A program made the translations under genes and the position numbers. From positions 3,532,074 to 3,596,073 of the forward strand of contig NZ_CP010029.1 of the NCBI RefSeq assembly GCF_001656035.1: a DNA stretch of 64,000 bases, given 5' to 3'. Under the pieces are notes generated by a model. That model saw only the letters and a list, made by a program, of their open reading frames with translations. It ran no database searches and was not told the origin of the DNA. This DNA comes from Yersinia entomophaga (GTDB lineage Bacteria > Pseudomonadota > Gammaproteobacteria > Enterobacterales > Enterobacteriaceae). Shown here in pieces: positions 52,888-62,461 of the stretch (position 1 is the first letter of the stretch; every line of letters begins with the position of its first letter).

Positions 52888-53760
52888 TATCCGTGGTGAT
52901 TGGCTGCCCGTAAGCTGTTCTAACAGCCAGAAACCGGCTGGTCCCGGCGGGTTTTTTTTCGACCATACCGCATCCAGAGAAATCATTTTTGGCCAACCAA
53001 CCGCAGAGAGCTCAACCAATTGATTACGGCTGAATTGTTTCACCATCCAACGTGGCAGGATTGCCCAGCCAAAGCCCTGCTCCGCCATTTCTAACAGCAT
53101 TAAATAGCTTGGCGCTGACCAAACCGGCCCTTGAGCCGTATTTTTATCTGTTTGCGCATAGGTGTTCAGACGCAGTTGCCGCACGGTGGCCAGTTGTTCA
53201 GGTTGGATTTGTTGGCACTGAGCTAGCGGATGATTCTGTTGGACAAACAGCGCCATACAGGACTGTTCTGGCAGAAGGCTGACGCCAATATCTGGCGGGT
53301 AATCTTTTTGGACTTCAACCATACCCAAATGAGCGCGACCATCTTGCAGTAACCCAATAACATCATCGGCCTCAGCAATCATGCATTCGAATTCAATATC
53401 AGGATAGCGCTGCTCAAAACGTTGCATTAGAGCTTCGTGGTGAGTGGGTTGATATATATCTGAGAGTACAAAACTAAGACGAGGCTCTACTTTATCCGCC
53501 AAGCGAATAGAAAGATGATCCAAACGCTCGCTGGCAGCCAAAATTTCCTGAACCTGCGCCAGAACGCGACGCCCGTGAGCCGTGAGCACCGGCTGGCGTG
53601 CTTGCCGATCGAACAAGACTAACCCCAAATCTGCTTCCAAATTGGCAATTGCAGTGCTGATGGTGGACTGACTTTTACGCAGTTTACGAGCGGCAGCAGA
53701 AAAAGATCCCTGAGATGCGGCTTCGACGAATGCAATTAACGCTTCCGGTGAATAGTGCAT
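52879..53760 (-). CDS. LysR-family transcriptional regulator
   Basis: 293 aa. The N-terminal winged HTH is at ~1-60 (SFSAAARKLRKSQSTISTAIANLEADLGLVLFDR) and the C-terminal periplasmic-binding-like effector domain follows. It is divergent from the PACE transporter gene (about 100 bp gap), the usual LysR arrangement, and convergent with the decarboxylase. Either may be the target; the divergent one is the more typical choice. Confidence 0.88.
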   Translation of the reverse strand: MHYSPEALIAFVEAASQGSFSAAARKLRKSQSTISTAIANLEADLGLVLFDRQARQPVLTAHGRRVLAQVQEILAASERLDHLSIRLADKVEPRLSFVLSDIYQPTHHEALMQRFEQRYPDIEFECMIAEADDVIGLLQDGRAHLGMVEVQKDYPPDIGVSLLPEQSCMALFVQQNHPLAQCQQIQPEQLATVRQLRLNTYAQTDKNTAQGPVWSAPSYLMLLEMAEQGFGWAILPRWMVKQFSRNQLVELSAVGWPKMISLDAVWSKKNPPGPAGFWLLEQLTGSQSPRISS

Positions 53761-53861
53761 TATCTATCTACTTAATCGATGGCTTCTATTTTTAATCTAT
53801 CCCAAAAAGCGATGATAATCACTCGGTAGTTTTTAATTCATCAAAAAAACAGGTCGATTTT

Positions 53862-54338
53862 ATGCAAGCTAATCGTAAATCATTCGTTGAACGTATTATT
53901 CACGCCGTGGGGTTCGAAGTTATCGCCGTCGGCATTTGTGCGCCGCTGGGCGCTTGGTTATTAAACCGTTCGGTTCTGCAAATCGGGACATTAGCGGTAA
54001 TGCTATCGACGGTCGCCATGCTGTGGAACATCATCTATAACAGTATCTTTGACCGAATCTGGCCTGTGAGCCGCGTAGCAAAGACGCTGGCGGTGCGTAT
54101 CTGGCACGCTTTTGGTTTTGAGGCCGGGTTTGTATTGATCGGCGTGCCTATTGCGGCCTGGCTGCTGGGGATTTCCTGGGGACAGGCTTTTATGCTGGAG
54201 ATCGGCTTCTTCCTGTTTTTCCTACCTTACACCATGGCATATAACTGGCTTTACGACACGCTGAGAGCGCGAGTGATTGCTTCTCGTCATCAGGCAAAAG
54301 AAAAAACGGCTGCGTGTCAGAGTAACGGTCAGGATTAA
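53862..54338 (+). CDS. PACE-family (AceI-like) efflux transporter
   Basis: 158 aa, four membrane segments as two tandem BTP (bacterial transmembrane pair) units: ERIIHAVGFEVIAVGICAP and RIWHAFGFEAGFVLIGVPIAAW. Each has a helix-start Glu conserved in the family; WNIIYNSIFDR and YNWLYDTLR complete the pattern. Acinetobacter AceI exports chlorhexidine and short diamines. Divergent from a LysR gene that may control it. Confidence 0.9.
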   Translation: MQANRKSFVERIIHAVGFEVIAVGICAPLGAWLLNRSVLQIGTLAVMLSTVAMLWNIIYNSIFDRIWPVSRVAKTLAVRIWHAFGFEAGFVLIGVPIAAWLLGISWGQAFMLEIGFFLFFLPYTMAYNWLYDTLRARVIASRHQAKEKTAACQSNGQD

Positions 54339-54526
54339 GGGGCGTAAAATGCGGGAAGCAAATGCGAAATTATGCGGTGTTTCTCCATGCTGAAACGTTT
54401 TTTTGTGATCCGTATCGCTAAAGACGCGGTGTTTAGCCCGTGGTGATTGTTGTTTTTCTGCCGTGATTTTACAGTAGGTGCAGTTAACTCAATTAGTTAA
54501 ATATCCATTTAACGGAGAAGTATTTG

Positions 54527-55492
54527 ATGACGACCTATGCTTTGGTGGGTGATGTTGGCGGGACTAATGCCCGTTTGGCGCTGTGCGCTGTAGCAACGGG
54601 CGAAATATCTCAGGCGAAAACCTATTCAGGGCTTGAATTTGACAGTCTCGAAGAAGTTATCCGCCAGTATCTGGCGGAGCATAATGTTGCGGTAGAAGAC
54701 GCCTGTCTTGCCATTGCTTGCCCGATTACCGGTGATTGGGTGGCCATGACAAATCATACCTGGGCGTTTTCCATTGCCGAAATGCAAAGAAATCTTGATC
54801 TGAGTAAGCTGGAAATTATCAATGATTTTACTGCGGTATCAATGGCGATACCTATGCTTTCACCGCAGGATGTTATCCAGTTCGGTGGCAAAGATAAGCA
54901 GCCGGGCAAACCGGTAGCGGTATACGGCGCGGGAACAGGCTTAGGTGTGGCTCATTTGGTTCATGTCGATCGCCGTTGGTTGAGCCTGCCGGGAGAAGGC
55001 GGCCATGTGGATTTTGCGCCAAACAGCGAAGAAGAAGATTGCATTTTGGCGGTATTGCGGAAGGAATTAGGGCATGTTTCCGTTGAACGCGTGCTTTCCG
55101 GGCCGGGTTTGGTGAATTTATATCGCGGAATCGTGATTTCTGACCATCGTGTGCCGGAAAATCTGGCTCCGAAGGATGTCACCGAACGAGCGCTGGCAGA
55201 TAGCTGTACCGATTGTCGCCGGGCGCTGTCGCTATTTTGCGTGATTATGGGACGTTTTGGCGGCAATCTGGCGCTGAATCTCAGCACCTTTGGCGGCGTT
55301 TATATTGCCGGAGGCATAGTTCCACGTTTTATGGAGTTCTTTAAAGCGTCGGGATTCCGCGGAGCGTTTGAAGATAAGGGGCGCTTTAAAGATTTTCTCG
55401 TCGATATACCGGTTTATATGATCACCCATCAACAGCCGGGCTTGCTAGGCGCCGGTGCCTATTTGCGCCAGACATTAGGTATGGAACTGTAG
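54527..55492 (+). CDS. glk: Glucokinase
   Basis: 321 aa from the ATG at 54527 with GGAGAA upstream; an in-frame TTG lies one codon earlier. It matches E. coli Glk along its length: [17 protein letters not shown] (phosphate loop), [30 protein letters not shown]-like [11 protein letters not shown] and [10 protein letters not shown]. It phosphorylates free intracellular glucose. Single gene with its own terminator. A TTAACT/AGTTAA inverted repeat lies 27-43 bp before the start. Confidence 0.97.
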   Translation: MTTYALVGDVGGTNARLALCAVATGEISQAKTYSGLEFDSLEEVIRQYLAEHNVAVEDACLAIACPITGDWVAMTNHTWAFSIAEMQRNLDLSKLEIINDFTAVSMAIPMLSPQDVIQFGGKDKQPGKPVAVYGAGTGLGVAHLVHVDRRWLSLPGEGGHVDFAPNSEEEDCILAVLRKELGHVSVERVLSGPGLVNLYRGIVISDHRVPENLAPKDVTERALADSCTDCRRALSLFCVIMGRFGGNLALNLSTFGGVYIAGGIVPRFMEFFKASGFRGAFEDKGRFKDFLVDIPVYMITHQQPGLLGAGAYLRQTLGMEL

Positions 55493-55502
55493 TTACATTA
55501 AC

Positions 55503-55542
55503 AAACGCCTATTATTTGAAAGGTTAATAAGGCGTTTTTTTT
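55503..55542 (+). terminator. Terminator after glk
   Basis: AAACGCCT (55503-55510)/AGGCGTTT (55530-55537), 19-nt loop, then T-run. Confidence 0.85.
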
Positions 55543-55640
55543 AAAGTTCTGTTTAGCCATATTTTGGATAATGACGGTAACTGTAAAATTTTTTGCAGCT
55601 GCCGGTCTAGTTGCTGGCATTAATAACAGGAACTTTATCC

Positions 55641-56855
55641 ATGACAATAAGTAACATAAATACCAGCAGCCCCTCCCCTCTAATGAATCTCCCGACAAAA
55701 AATAACTTATATAAAAGGATAGAAACGTTAGGTCAGGAAGTGAAGAAAATTAAAAATGAGTTGTCTACTATTAAAGTGCAGATTAATGAGGGGAAAAGGG
55801 CGATTAGGAGTAACAATATCCTGCTAAAAAGCCTCACGGGTATTTCAAACAAGCATGGCGATGATGTGAATGTGCGCTTGAAAAACGGCAGTGTAAAGTT
55901 CGGCCAAGGTAGCAATTTTTTGAAAAACTTTGTTTCTGGTAGCCGTTATCAAGCTGAGCGACAAGAAGCCGCTAAATATTTTGGCGCGGAGGGATGCGAA
56001 GTCTCTGCTGCTGATGGTATCTCTAAGCTTAACCAAAAAATTAATATTATAAAAAGTGCGCTGCTTGGGCTGGAAGAGAATAAAGGATTACAGGAGGCCA
56101 AACTTGAAGGAGTCAATGATAAGAAGCATCGGGTAGATCAACAATTACAACAAATTGTTGCGGCTGAGGCTAAGGTAAGAAAAGCCGATGAAGCTAATCA
56201 AAAAATCCGTAATGACTTTTCTATGGTTTATCAAAGTAATGCAGGCTGTAAGGCTTTAAATGTTGAGGCTCGCTACCAGTTCGGCCAAGGGCGCTCGCCC
56301 GGTAGTCTAAGCGGTAGTAAAGTCATTGCCGAGTATGAAAGAGTGCATGGTGATAATATCTTCGGCCGAGGCAACAAAAATCTTAAAACTACACTCAAAT
56401 TTAATTGTTCGGATTTGGCTCAATTAGTCAAAACTGGAGCCAAAGCGTGGTATACGCCAACTAGCAAAAATATTATTACGCATCGTGGACAAGGAATAAC
56501 CAGCGCAGGGATTAATAAATTAATTAGCCAATTCAATAGCGATAAAACTCAAAATCAAACCACTACTTATTCACTAGGGCAGTTCTTTTCTACCTCCGGT
56601 GATAAAAAGGTCGCACAAGATTTTGCCAACCGTAGCCAGGATAGTGAAAGAGTGATGTTTGAAGTTAAGGGCAACAGTGGTAGGGGCATTTTTGTATCCG
56701 GTGGTTTAGCATTCGAGAATAACGAGCACGAAGTATTGTATTCGCCATTAGCAAATTTCAAAGTGACGTCTATTACGCAAAATAATATGGGTACTTATCA
56801 CGTTAAACTTAGCGAAGTTGAGCAAAATAAAAAAGCGAGATTATTACCTTACTAA
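55641..56855 (+). CDS. Putative R-S-E class ADP-ribosyltransferase toxin/effector
   Basis: 404 aa from the ATG at 55641 with AGGAA upstream. No signal peptide. The N-terminus is Ser/Thr/Asn/Ile-rich (MTISNINTSSPSPL), as in many type III secreted proteins. A coiled coil at ~25-65 and a second, longer one at ~130-205 follow. The C-terminal third carries the three motifs of arginine-type mono-ADP-ribosyltransferases in order: Arg282 in ITHRGQG, Ser317-Thr-Ser in FFSTSGD, and Glu362-x-Glu364 in NEHEVLY (compare the biglutamic motif of ExoS-like enzymes). It would transfer ADP-ribose from NAD to a host or rival protein. Codons are visibly A+T-richer than those of neighbouring glk and yhjX, suggesting transfer. 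No immunity, chaperone or secretion gene is next to it. Catalysis, export route and target are inferred. Confidence 0.78.
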   Translation: MTISNINTSSPSPLMNLPTKNNLYKRIETLGQEVKKIKNELSTIKVQINEGKRAIRSNNILLKSLTGISNKHGDDVNVRLKNGSVKFGQGSNFLKNFVSGSRYQAERQEAAKYFGAEGCEVSAADGISKLNQKINIIKSALLGLEENKGLQEAKLEGVNDKKHRVDQQLQQIVAAEAKVRKADEANQKIRNDFSMVYQSNAGCKALNVEARYQFGQGRSPGSLSGSKVIAEYERVHGDNIFGRGNKNLKTTLKFNCSDLAQLVKTGAKAWYTPTSKNIITHRGQGITSAGINKLISQFNSDKTQNQTTTYSLGQFFSTSGDKKVAQDFANRSQDSERVMFEVKGNSGRGIFVSGGLAFENNEHEVLYSPLANFKVTSITQNNMGTYHVKLSEVEQNKKARLLPY

Positions 56856-56893
56856 GTTTGTCACTGATCAACGCTCTGATTCTGATAAACCCA

Positions 56894-56939
56894 AATGCCT
56901 ACCAACTCTTAGGCTTTTCGCCAAGTATTGGTAGGCATT
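56894..56939. terminator. Hairpin between ART gene and yhjX
   Basis: AATGCCTACCAA (56894-56905)/TTGGTAGGCATT (56928-56939), 12-bp perfect stem with 22-nt loop, between convergent genes; weak T-tract. Confidence 0.6.
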
Positions 56940-56978
56940 GATTTGGTCTCACTTAATTCTTATCAACCTATCAACCTA

Positions 56979-58223
56979 TTAAGCATGGCTGCTGGCGGTA
57001 ATACCCGTCGGTTCTTCTTTTGGCTCTTCCATCTGTTTTGCCGAACCTTTCGGTGGTTTGATAATGAGAGTTAACAGTAGGGAAAGCACTGACATCACGG
57101 CAATCACGATAAAGGTGGCGTGGAATCCACCCAGACGGGCGGCGATAAATGAACCCGCCAGCGCCCCTAAACCAAAGCCTTGGTAGATAATGCCATAGTT
57201 TTTACTGTGGTTTTTCAGTCCGAAGAAGTCACCGACAATGGCCGGGAATACGGTGATATTGCCGCCGAAACAGAAGGCAATGGCACCTACGCACAGGAAG
57301 AAGAGGGCGTGAGTCAAAGGAACGAAGCTTAGAACGCAAACTGCCAGCGTAGTGACTAACAAAGTGAAGGTAATCACTCGCATACGCCCGACTTTATCAG
57401 ACAGCGCGCCCAGAATAATGCGGCCAGCGGTGTTGAAAATAGCGATGGCAGATACGGTATTAGCCGCGGTGGCTAAATCCATTCCCGCTAATTCGACGCC
57501 CAAATCCTTCACGATACCAATCAGATACAATCCACTCATACATGCGGTGAAGAAGATGATGAACAGGAAATAAGATTCTTTCACTGCCAGCATTTCTTTT
57601 ACGCTGAAATCACGGCCATTCTGGCTGGCTTGCTGCATATTGGTTGGTTGTGGAGCGCTGACTTTTTCTTTCAGCAACAGGGAGCCTACGCCGACCAGAG
57701 CCATCACGATAAGACCCCAGTAGAAGAAGGCCAGAGAGACGCCCTGATTGGCAATCAGGCTGGCATTGACGTATTTGAATAGCAGGCTACCGGTACCGAA
57801 TGCGCCAACGGAAATACCGGCTATCAGGCCCTTACGCTCAGGGAACCATTTAATTAGATTAGAAAGTGTTGTGATATATGCGGTGCCATCGGCAAAACCG
57901 ACGACGACACCAGCCAGAAGATAAATCATGCCAAGGGAAGTGGCGAAGGAGCTGGCTATCAGCCCCAAACCCAGAATCAGGCCGGATATCAAAGTCAGAT
58001 TGCGAATGCCGAAACGTTCCTGCAAGCGACCTGCAAATAGCGTGGCAATAGCCAAAGAGAAACTGGTGATTGAAAAGGTGGTGGCAACTGCGCCGAGTGA
58101 CCAACTGAATTTTTCACCCAGCGGCTGGTTGAATAGGCTCCATGTATAAATAGTGCCCAAACCCATTTGGACAATGATAGTACCTACAACGATTAGCCAA
58201 CGATTTACCGGTTTGCTGCTCAT
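56979..58223 (-). CDS. yhjX: YhjX, pyruvate-induced MFS transporter
   Basis: 414 aa, 12 membrane segments, oxalate/formate-antiporter branch of the MFS. It follows E. coli YhjX closely: GTIYTWSLFNQPL, AGRLQERFGIRNLTLISG, WFPERKGLIAGISVG, FFTACMSGLYLIG, FGGNITVFPAIVGDFFGL. YhjX is the main target of the YpdA/YpdB (PyrS/PyrR) pyruvate sensor in E. coli, where it lies far from ypdAB; here it lies directly downstream of that system. A putative YpdB site is present upstream. The transported substrate is not settled (pyruvate uptake is debated). Confidence 0.9.
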   Translation of the reverse strand: MSSKPVNRWLIVVGTIIVQMGLGTIYTWSLFNQPLGEKFSWSLGAVATTFSITSFSLAIATLFAGRLQERFGIRNLTLISGLILGLGLIASSFATSLGMIYLLAGVVVGFADGTAYITTLSNLIKWFPERKGLIAGISVGAFGTGSLLFKYVNASLIANQGVSLAFFYWGLIVMALVGVGSLLLKEKVSAPQPTNMQQASQNGRDFSVKEMLAVKESYFLFIIFFTACMSGLYLIGIVKDLGVELAGMDLATAANTVSAIAIFNTAGRIILGALSDKVGRMRVITFTLLVTTLAVCVLSFVPLTHALFFLCVGAIAFCFGGNITVFPAIVGDFFGLKNHSKNYGIIYQGFGLGALAGSFIAARLGGFHATFIVIAVMSVLSLLLTLIIKPPKGSAKQMEEPKEEPTGITASSHA

Positions 58224-58382
58224 GCCGGACTCCTTAACATCAATACAACCTGGCCCGAATAATTCGGTCTGCCATAAAATTACGAGCTGATGATTGACGA
58301 AGGATTTGGATGTTAAGTCACTATCAGCCCGCCCAATGAAGCCAGTATACGGGCGGGTTTACCATGAAAGATCAAATGAGGA

Positions 58383-58413
58383 ATGAGCTGCATTCAGCAC
58401 GGAATGAAATGCA
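58383..58413 (-). promoter_or_regulatory. Putative YpdB (PyrR) binding repeats upstream of yhjX
   Basis: On the minus strand, TGCATTTCAT (58413-58404), an 11-base spacer, then TGCAGCTCAT (58392-58383). The E. coli YpdB target at yhjX is described as two GGCATTTCAT repeats 11 bp apart. These copies match 9 of 10 and 7 of 10, with exact spacing and orientation. They begin two bases after the ypdB stop. Confidence 0.7.
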
Positions 58414-58414
58414 T

Positions 58415-59152
58415 CTATAGGCGCATCAACTGCCTGAACTCTTTTACCTTGCTGCGGCTGACGGGCACTTCAAAATCCAAATCACTGAGACGCAGGATGT
58501 AAGTATTGTTAAACCAGGGCACGATTTCGCGAATTTTGGACAGGTTAACGCAGTAAGAACGGTGGCAGCGGAAGAAGTACTCCTCTGGCAGTCGGCTGAA
58601 GAATTCAGTGATATTCATCGGCATGATGAACTCTTCCCGGCGGGTGTAAACCAGAGTCACTTTTTCCTGCGCTGCGGCGTAATAAATATCGTTGATATCC
58701 GTCACTATGATGCGTTCGTCTTTCATCAGATTGATGGTATGAGCGCTGCGCGGTGCCAGACCGGTGGGTTGCTCGTTTTCCTGACGGTTACGCTTATGCA
58801 GCGCTTCCAGTTTTTGCAGCATGGTGACAATTCGGGATTCGTGATATGGCTTGAGAATATAATCAAATGCTTCTATTTCAAAAGCTTCCACCGCGTGCTC
58901 TTTATAGGCAGTGATAAAGATAATATGCGGTTTATGGGTAAATTTGCTGATATTTTGTGCCAGCAGCACGCCATCCAACGACGGAATGTTTATATCCAGA
59001 AAAATAGCATCAACCTGATGATTTTGGAGATATTTTAATACATCTAATCCGTCATCAAAGGTTGCTTCTATGGTGATACCACTGTGCTGGCGAATGAGAT
59101 AGCTCAGTTCTTCCTGAGCAAGAAACTCATCTTCCACAATAATGGCTTTCAT
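58415..59152 (-). CDS. ypdB: YpdB (PyrR), LytTR response regulator
   Basis: 245 aa. Receiver domain with Asp53 in IFLDINIPSLDG; FITAYKEHAVEAFEIEAFDYILKPYHESR is nearly the E. coli YpdB sequence. The C-terminal LytTR DNA-binding domain is at ~140-245 (MPMNITEFFSRLP, FFRCHRSYCVNLSKIREI, DFEVPVSRSKVKEFR). It responds, through YpdA, to extracellular pyruvate and turns on yhjX. It lies 36 bp after ypdA. Confidence 0.95.
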   Translation of the reverse strand: MKAIIVEDEFLAQEELSYLIRQHSGITIEATFDDGLDVLKYLQNHQVDAIFLDINIPSLDGVLLAQNISKFTHKPHIIFITAYKEHAVEAFEIEAFDYILKPYHESRIVTMLQKLEALHKRNRQENEQPTGLAPRSAHTINLMKDERIIVTDINDIYYAAAQEKVTLVYTRREEFIMPMNITEFFSRLPEEYFFRCHRSYCVNLSKIREIVPWFNNTYILRLSDLDFEVPVSRSKVKEFRQLMRL

Positions 59153-59188
59153 GAATATTGCTCCGGGTAGACTGGCGGTGAAGTTGAA

Positions 59189-60865
59189 TTATGCATGAAC
59201 TTTTCCGCCATTTTTGCTGATAAAGAATGAAATCTCGGTGCCTGGCTCTAAACGTCGAATTTGTAAGCCTGCACCGTATAACAATTGCACACGGTGATGC
59301 ACATTCAGTAGGCCTATTTTGTTACCTGGCATTTCATTATTGGCCACCCTGTCTATGGTCTCCTGATTAATGCCATTACCGGTGTCTTTAACTGAAATTT
59401 TAATTTGATCTCCATGATCTTTCACTGCAATAACGACCACGCCTTTGCCTTTGCAAGGCTGAATTCCATGCACAATGGCGTTTTCCACCAGAGGTTGAAT
59501 TAACAGGCTGGGAATTCGCAGTGAAATATCATCGTCGATATCATAAATAACCGTCAGTTTGCTGCCGAAACGAGCCTGTTCAATAGCAATATAATCCTGT
59601 ATCTGATGTAGCTCTTTGCGAATATCTATCTGTTCGTCATTCAGTTCGAGGTTATAACGCAAATAACGAGACAGATTGATGATCAACTGTCGAGCGGTAT
59701 CTGGATTGATCCGAATCGAGGAGGAGATAGCATTCAGCGCATTAAACAGGAAGTGAGGATTGATTTTACTTTGCAATGCGCGCATTTCTGCTTTATTTGC
59801 CATTTCCTTCAGCTGTTCAATACGTGAGACTTCCATTTGCGTAGAGATAATTTGCGATAGGCCGACCGCCATCACTTTCAGTGAATAGGTAATTTTATGA
59901 GCATGGCAGTAATAAATTTTTAGCGATCCGGTTACTTCACCTTTTTCCCACAGAGGGATGATAATCAGCGAATGAATTTGCGGCGTACGGTGAACCTCAT
60001 CGTTATTACGAATAGTAATTTTGCCACGCTGAATGCTCTCCTTAGTGATATCGCTAATAATTTCGTGTCCAATATCATAGGTCTCGGCACCGACGCCAAC
60101 GTAGGCCAGAATATTGTGAGTATTGGTAATGGCTACCGCATCTGCTTTTATATCGGTGCGGATAATTTCACACACGGTGCTCAGTGATTCCCCGTTGATA
60201 TTTCGGAAGTAGGGCAGCGTTTTATTGGCGATATCCAAAGCCAGTTTCGCCTGCCGAGCGGCAATCACCTCTTTTTCATCCTCAACGCTTTGTACCAGCA
60301 ACACAATCAGGCCGATACACACTGCGCCTAAAATCATCGGAATCGCGATTTTCGATACAATATCGATACCCAGCGCCGTCGGTTTGGCCCATGCCACAAC
60401 CAAAAGCATAGTGAGCGATTCGCAGATCATGCCGCCGAGAATACCAATGCTCCATTGGCGTTCTTTTTTCACCTTCAAATTGATATAACCAGACATCAAC
60501 CCGGCAATAATGCTGGTGATAAGACAGGGAACAGAAGTAATGCCATCGATATCAATTAAATAGCGATGGCTACCGGCAATAATACCGGTGATGATGCCGA
60601 CCCAGGGGCCAAATAGAATACCGCCAGACATTACGGCAATAACCCGAACGTTAACTAGCGATCCTTCGACGTTAATACCTGAGTAGGTACCAAAGATGGC
60701 GAACAGAGAGAAAATAGCGGTTACCGCGAGCAGTTCCAGCGGCGTGTGTTTCTCTTTTTGTAGTAGCTGACGGAACAGGCGGGTGCGGGTCAGGAAAAAC
60801 AGGCAGATCAACATTAGCGCGGCGCGATCAAAAACCGCCAGCAACATTTCAAATATTTGGTGCAC
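59189..60865 (-). CDS. ypdA: YpdA (PyrS), LytS-type pyruvate sensor kinase
   Basis: 558 aa from the GTG at 60865, which aligns with the E. coli start ([23 protein letters not shown]). The frame continues to another GTG at 60898. It has an N-terminal 5TM-LYT membrane sensor, then GAF (~220-350), and a His-kinase region with the phospho-acceptor block [15 protein letters not shown]. The C-terminal ATPase has [18 protein letters not shown] and DTGNGI. It belongs to the pyruvate-sensing network with BtsSR in E. coli. Confidence 0.94.
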   Translation of the reverse strand: MHQIFEMLLAVFDRAALMLICLFFLTRTRLFRQLLQKEKHTPLELLAVTAIFSLFAIFGTYSGINVEGSLVNVRVIAVMSGGILFGPWVGIITGIIAGSHRYLIDIDGITSVPCLITSIIAGLMSGYINLKVKKERQWSIGILGGMICESLTMLLVVAWAKPTALGIDIVSKIAIPMILGAVCIGLIVLLVQSVEDEKEVIAARQAKLALDIANKTLPYFRNINGESLSTVCEIIRTDIKADAVAITNTHNILAYVGVGAETYDIGHEIISDITKESIQRGKITIRNNDEVHRTPQIHSLIIIPLWEKGEVTGSLKIYYCHAHKITYSLKVMAVGLSQIISTQMEVSRIEQLKEMANKAEMRALQSKINPHFLFNALNAISSSIRINPDTARQLIINLSRYLRYNLELNDEQIDIRKELHQIQDYIAIEQARFGSKLTVIYDIDDDISLRIPSLLIQPLVENAIVHGIQPCKGKGVVVIAVKDHGDQIKISVKDTGNGINQETIDRVANNEMPGNKIGLLNVHHRVQLLYGAGLQIRRLEPGTEISFFISKNGGKVHA

Positions 60866-61012
60866 AACAGGCTCGTTTGCGGGTGAATATCGGCTCACTA
60901 TAAGGAAAAACGGCTTTTATCGCTACTTTAACCGTGTTTTTTACCGCAGCAGAACTGAAGCAATTCAGTCGGAAAAACGAGTCTTCCGACTGATCATTAT
61001 CTGGCGGGAGGA

Positions 61013-62260
61013 TTACTGTTCGAAGCAGAGCTGTTGTTTTCCTAATGGCGTCAAATCTTCAACCGTGGCTCTGCCGATGAAATCGACTTCAAAATCATCA
61101 GCGGCGAAATCCGGTGGCGATTTACCGTCGATAAAGCTGGCCAGTTGACGCGGTAAATAAGTGGCATTTTTCTCACACCAGGGAGCCGCAGCGATATACA
61201 TCACATTACTGTCAAATTCACCGTTGTGTTCATTTTCCACTGAGTGAATAACGTCGCAATGCCAGAACACCGTATCACCAGCCTCTAGATCGGGAATAGG
61301 GGAAATGGCTTCGAGTAAAAGAGGATGCCATTGTTCCGATGCTGAAAGCGCTCGACCCGGCATTGCACCGCATAAGTCATCTTCTGCGACATCATCTTGT
61401 AACGCGCGCAGCAGAATGTAGGCCATGGCGTTGGCAATCGGGATGACATTCAGCGTGCCTGCATGGGTTCGCTGCGGGGTTAACGCCGTCCACCCCTGAA
61501 AGGTTCGGAACATAGAGCACACTGCCGGCGATGGAAGCTCACGTACTTCCGGTCTGCCTTCTGCGGCGAAAGGATCATATTTTTGCCATTCGCCGGAAAA
61601 TACGTGGCGGTAAACGTGGCGGAAATTTTCATCCAGCCAGCGCTCAATGGAGCCGCCGTCAACGTGAGGCGATAAGCCCAGTGAAGATGAATGCGGCGGC
61701 CGGCGGCGGGTGCGGTCGGCGTAAGTGACTACGCGGTCAGGATCAAAGTGATGTTTGCCGTTACTTTCGCTGTGCCATAGGTTATTGAGAAACACCTGAA
61801 CCGCCTGCATCCGATGATCCTGTCGGGCTTCCACCTGAGGTTTGGACCAATAGATCCCATAAATCTGCGGCTTATTGGCCGCTAAAGTGCCGAAATAATT
61901 GTCTTCGGCGGCGTTTTTCAAACGCTCAACAAAGTTGTTTCGCTCTAAATACTGGCCGATTTCCCGATTCCAATTCTCGGCTTTTTCTCGTGGGAATACG
62001 CCGTGAATGGCGCAGGTTCCCCGCTGTTTTATCAGTTTTTTTTGTTGCTCGGTCACGCGGTTATGGATGATATCGTCAGCGTGTAAGCGCGGCACCGGGT
62101 TTTCGCCCGCAGCTAAACTTTGACGAATAGTGTTTACCTGTTGACGAATGTTTTCCTCAACGGCGAGAAAAACTTGCTGATAATCAGGTAAATCCTGGCG
62201 TAGCTGACGTTTGACTAGCTTGATTGCCGCTGGAATATCATCTATTTGTAATGAAGACAT
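61013..62260 (-). CDS. YbiU-like DUF1479 putative dioxygenase
   Basis: 415 aa DUF1479 protein, close to E. coli YbiU in length. The fold resembles Fe(II)/2-oxoglutarate oxygenases: [10 protein letters not shown] supplies a likely His-x-Asp, and [12 protein letters not shown] a distal His. [11 protein letters not shown] and [13 protein letters not shown] are family blocks. Substrate unknown. It lies just upstream of ypdA on the same strand, with a 147-bp gap, but I see no sign of shared function. Confidence 0.85.
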   Translation of the reverse strand: MSSLQIDDIPAAIKLVKRQLRQDLPDYQQVFLAVEENIRQQVNTIRQSLAAGENPVPRLHADDIIHNRVTEQQKKLIKQRGTCAIHGVFPREKAENWNREIGQYLERNNFVERLKNAAEDNYFGTLAANKPQIYGIYWSKPQVEARQDHRMQAVQVFLNNLWHSESNGKHHFDPDRVVTYADRTRRRPPHSSSLGLSPHVDGGSIERWLDENFRHVYRHVFSGEWQKYDPFAAEGRPEVRELPSPAVCSMFRTFQGWTALTPQRTHAGTLNVIPIANAMAYILLRALQDDVAEDDLCGAMPGRALSASEQWHPLLLEAISPIPDLEAGDTVFWHCDVIHSVENEHNGEFDSNVMYIAAAPWCEKNATYLPRQLASFIDGKSPPDFAADDFEVDFIGRATVEDLTPLGKQQLCFEQ

Positions 62261-62461
62261 ATTTTATCTCTCCGACGTACTGAGACAGGGGAAACGGGGC
62301 AATAGGTAAATCTGGGAAAAATAAAGCCACCGAGATGTTCTACATTTGTTAAATTCATGTGGCTATTATTTCGGCAAAATAGAGAAGAATAAAGGGATGA
62401 TGTTAGGAAAAAATCTCCCCTTTATTTTGTGATTTATCCCGACCAAACAGTTGAGAAAATA

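Noticed and set aside
55588..55615. TAAAATTT followed by GCCGG before the ADP-ribosyltransferase gene, as a possible sigma-28 promoter
   Set aside because: Spacing is two bases short and the -10 does not match GCCGATAA.
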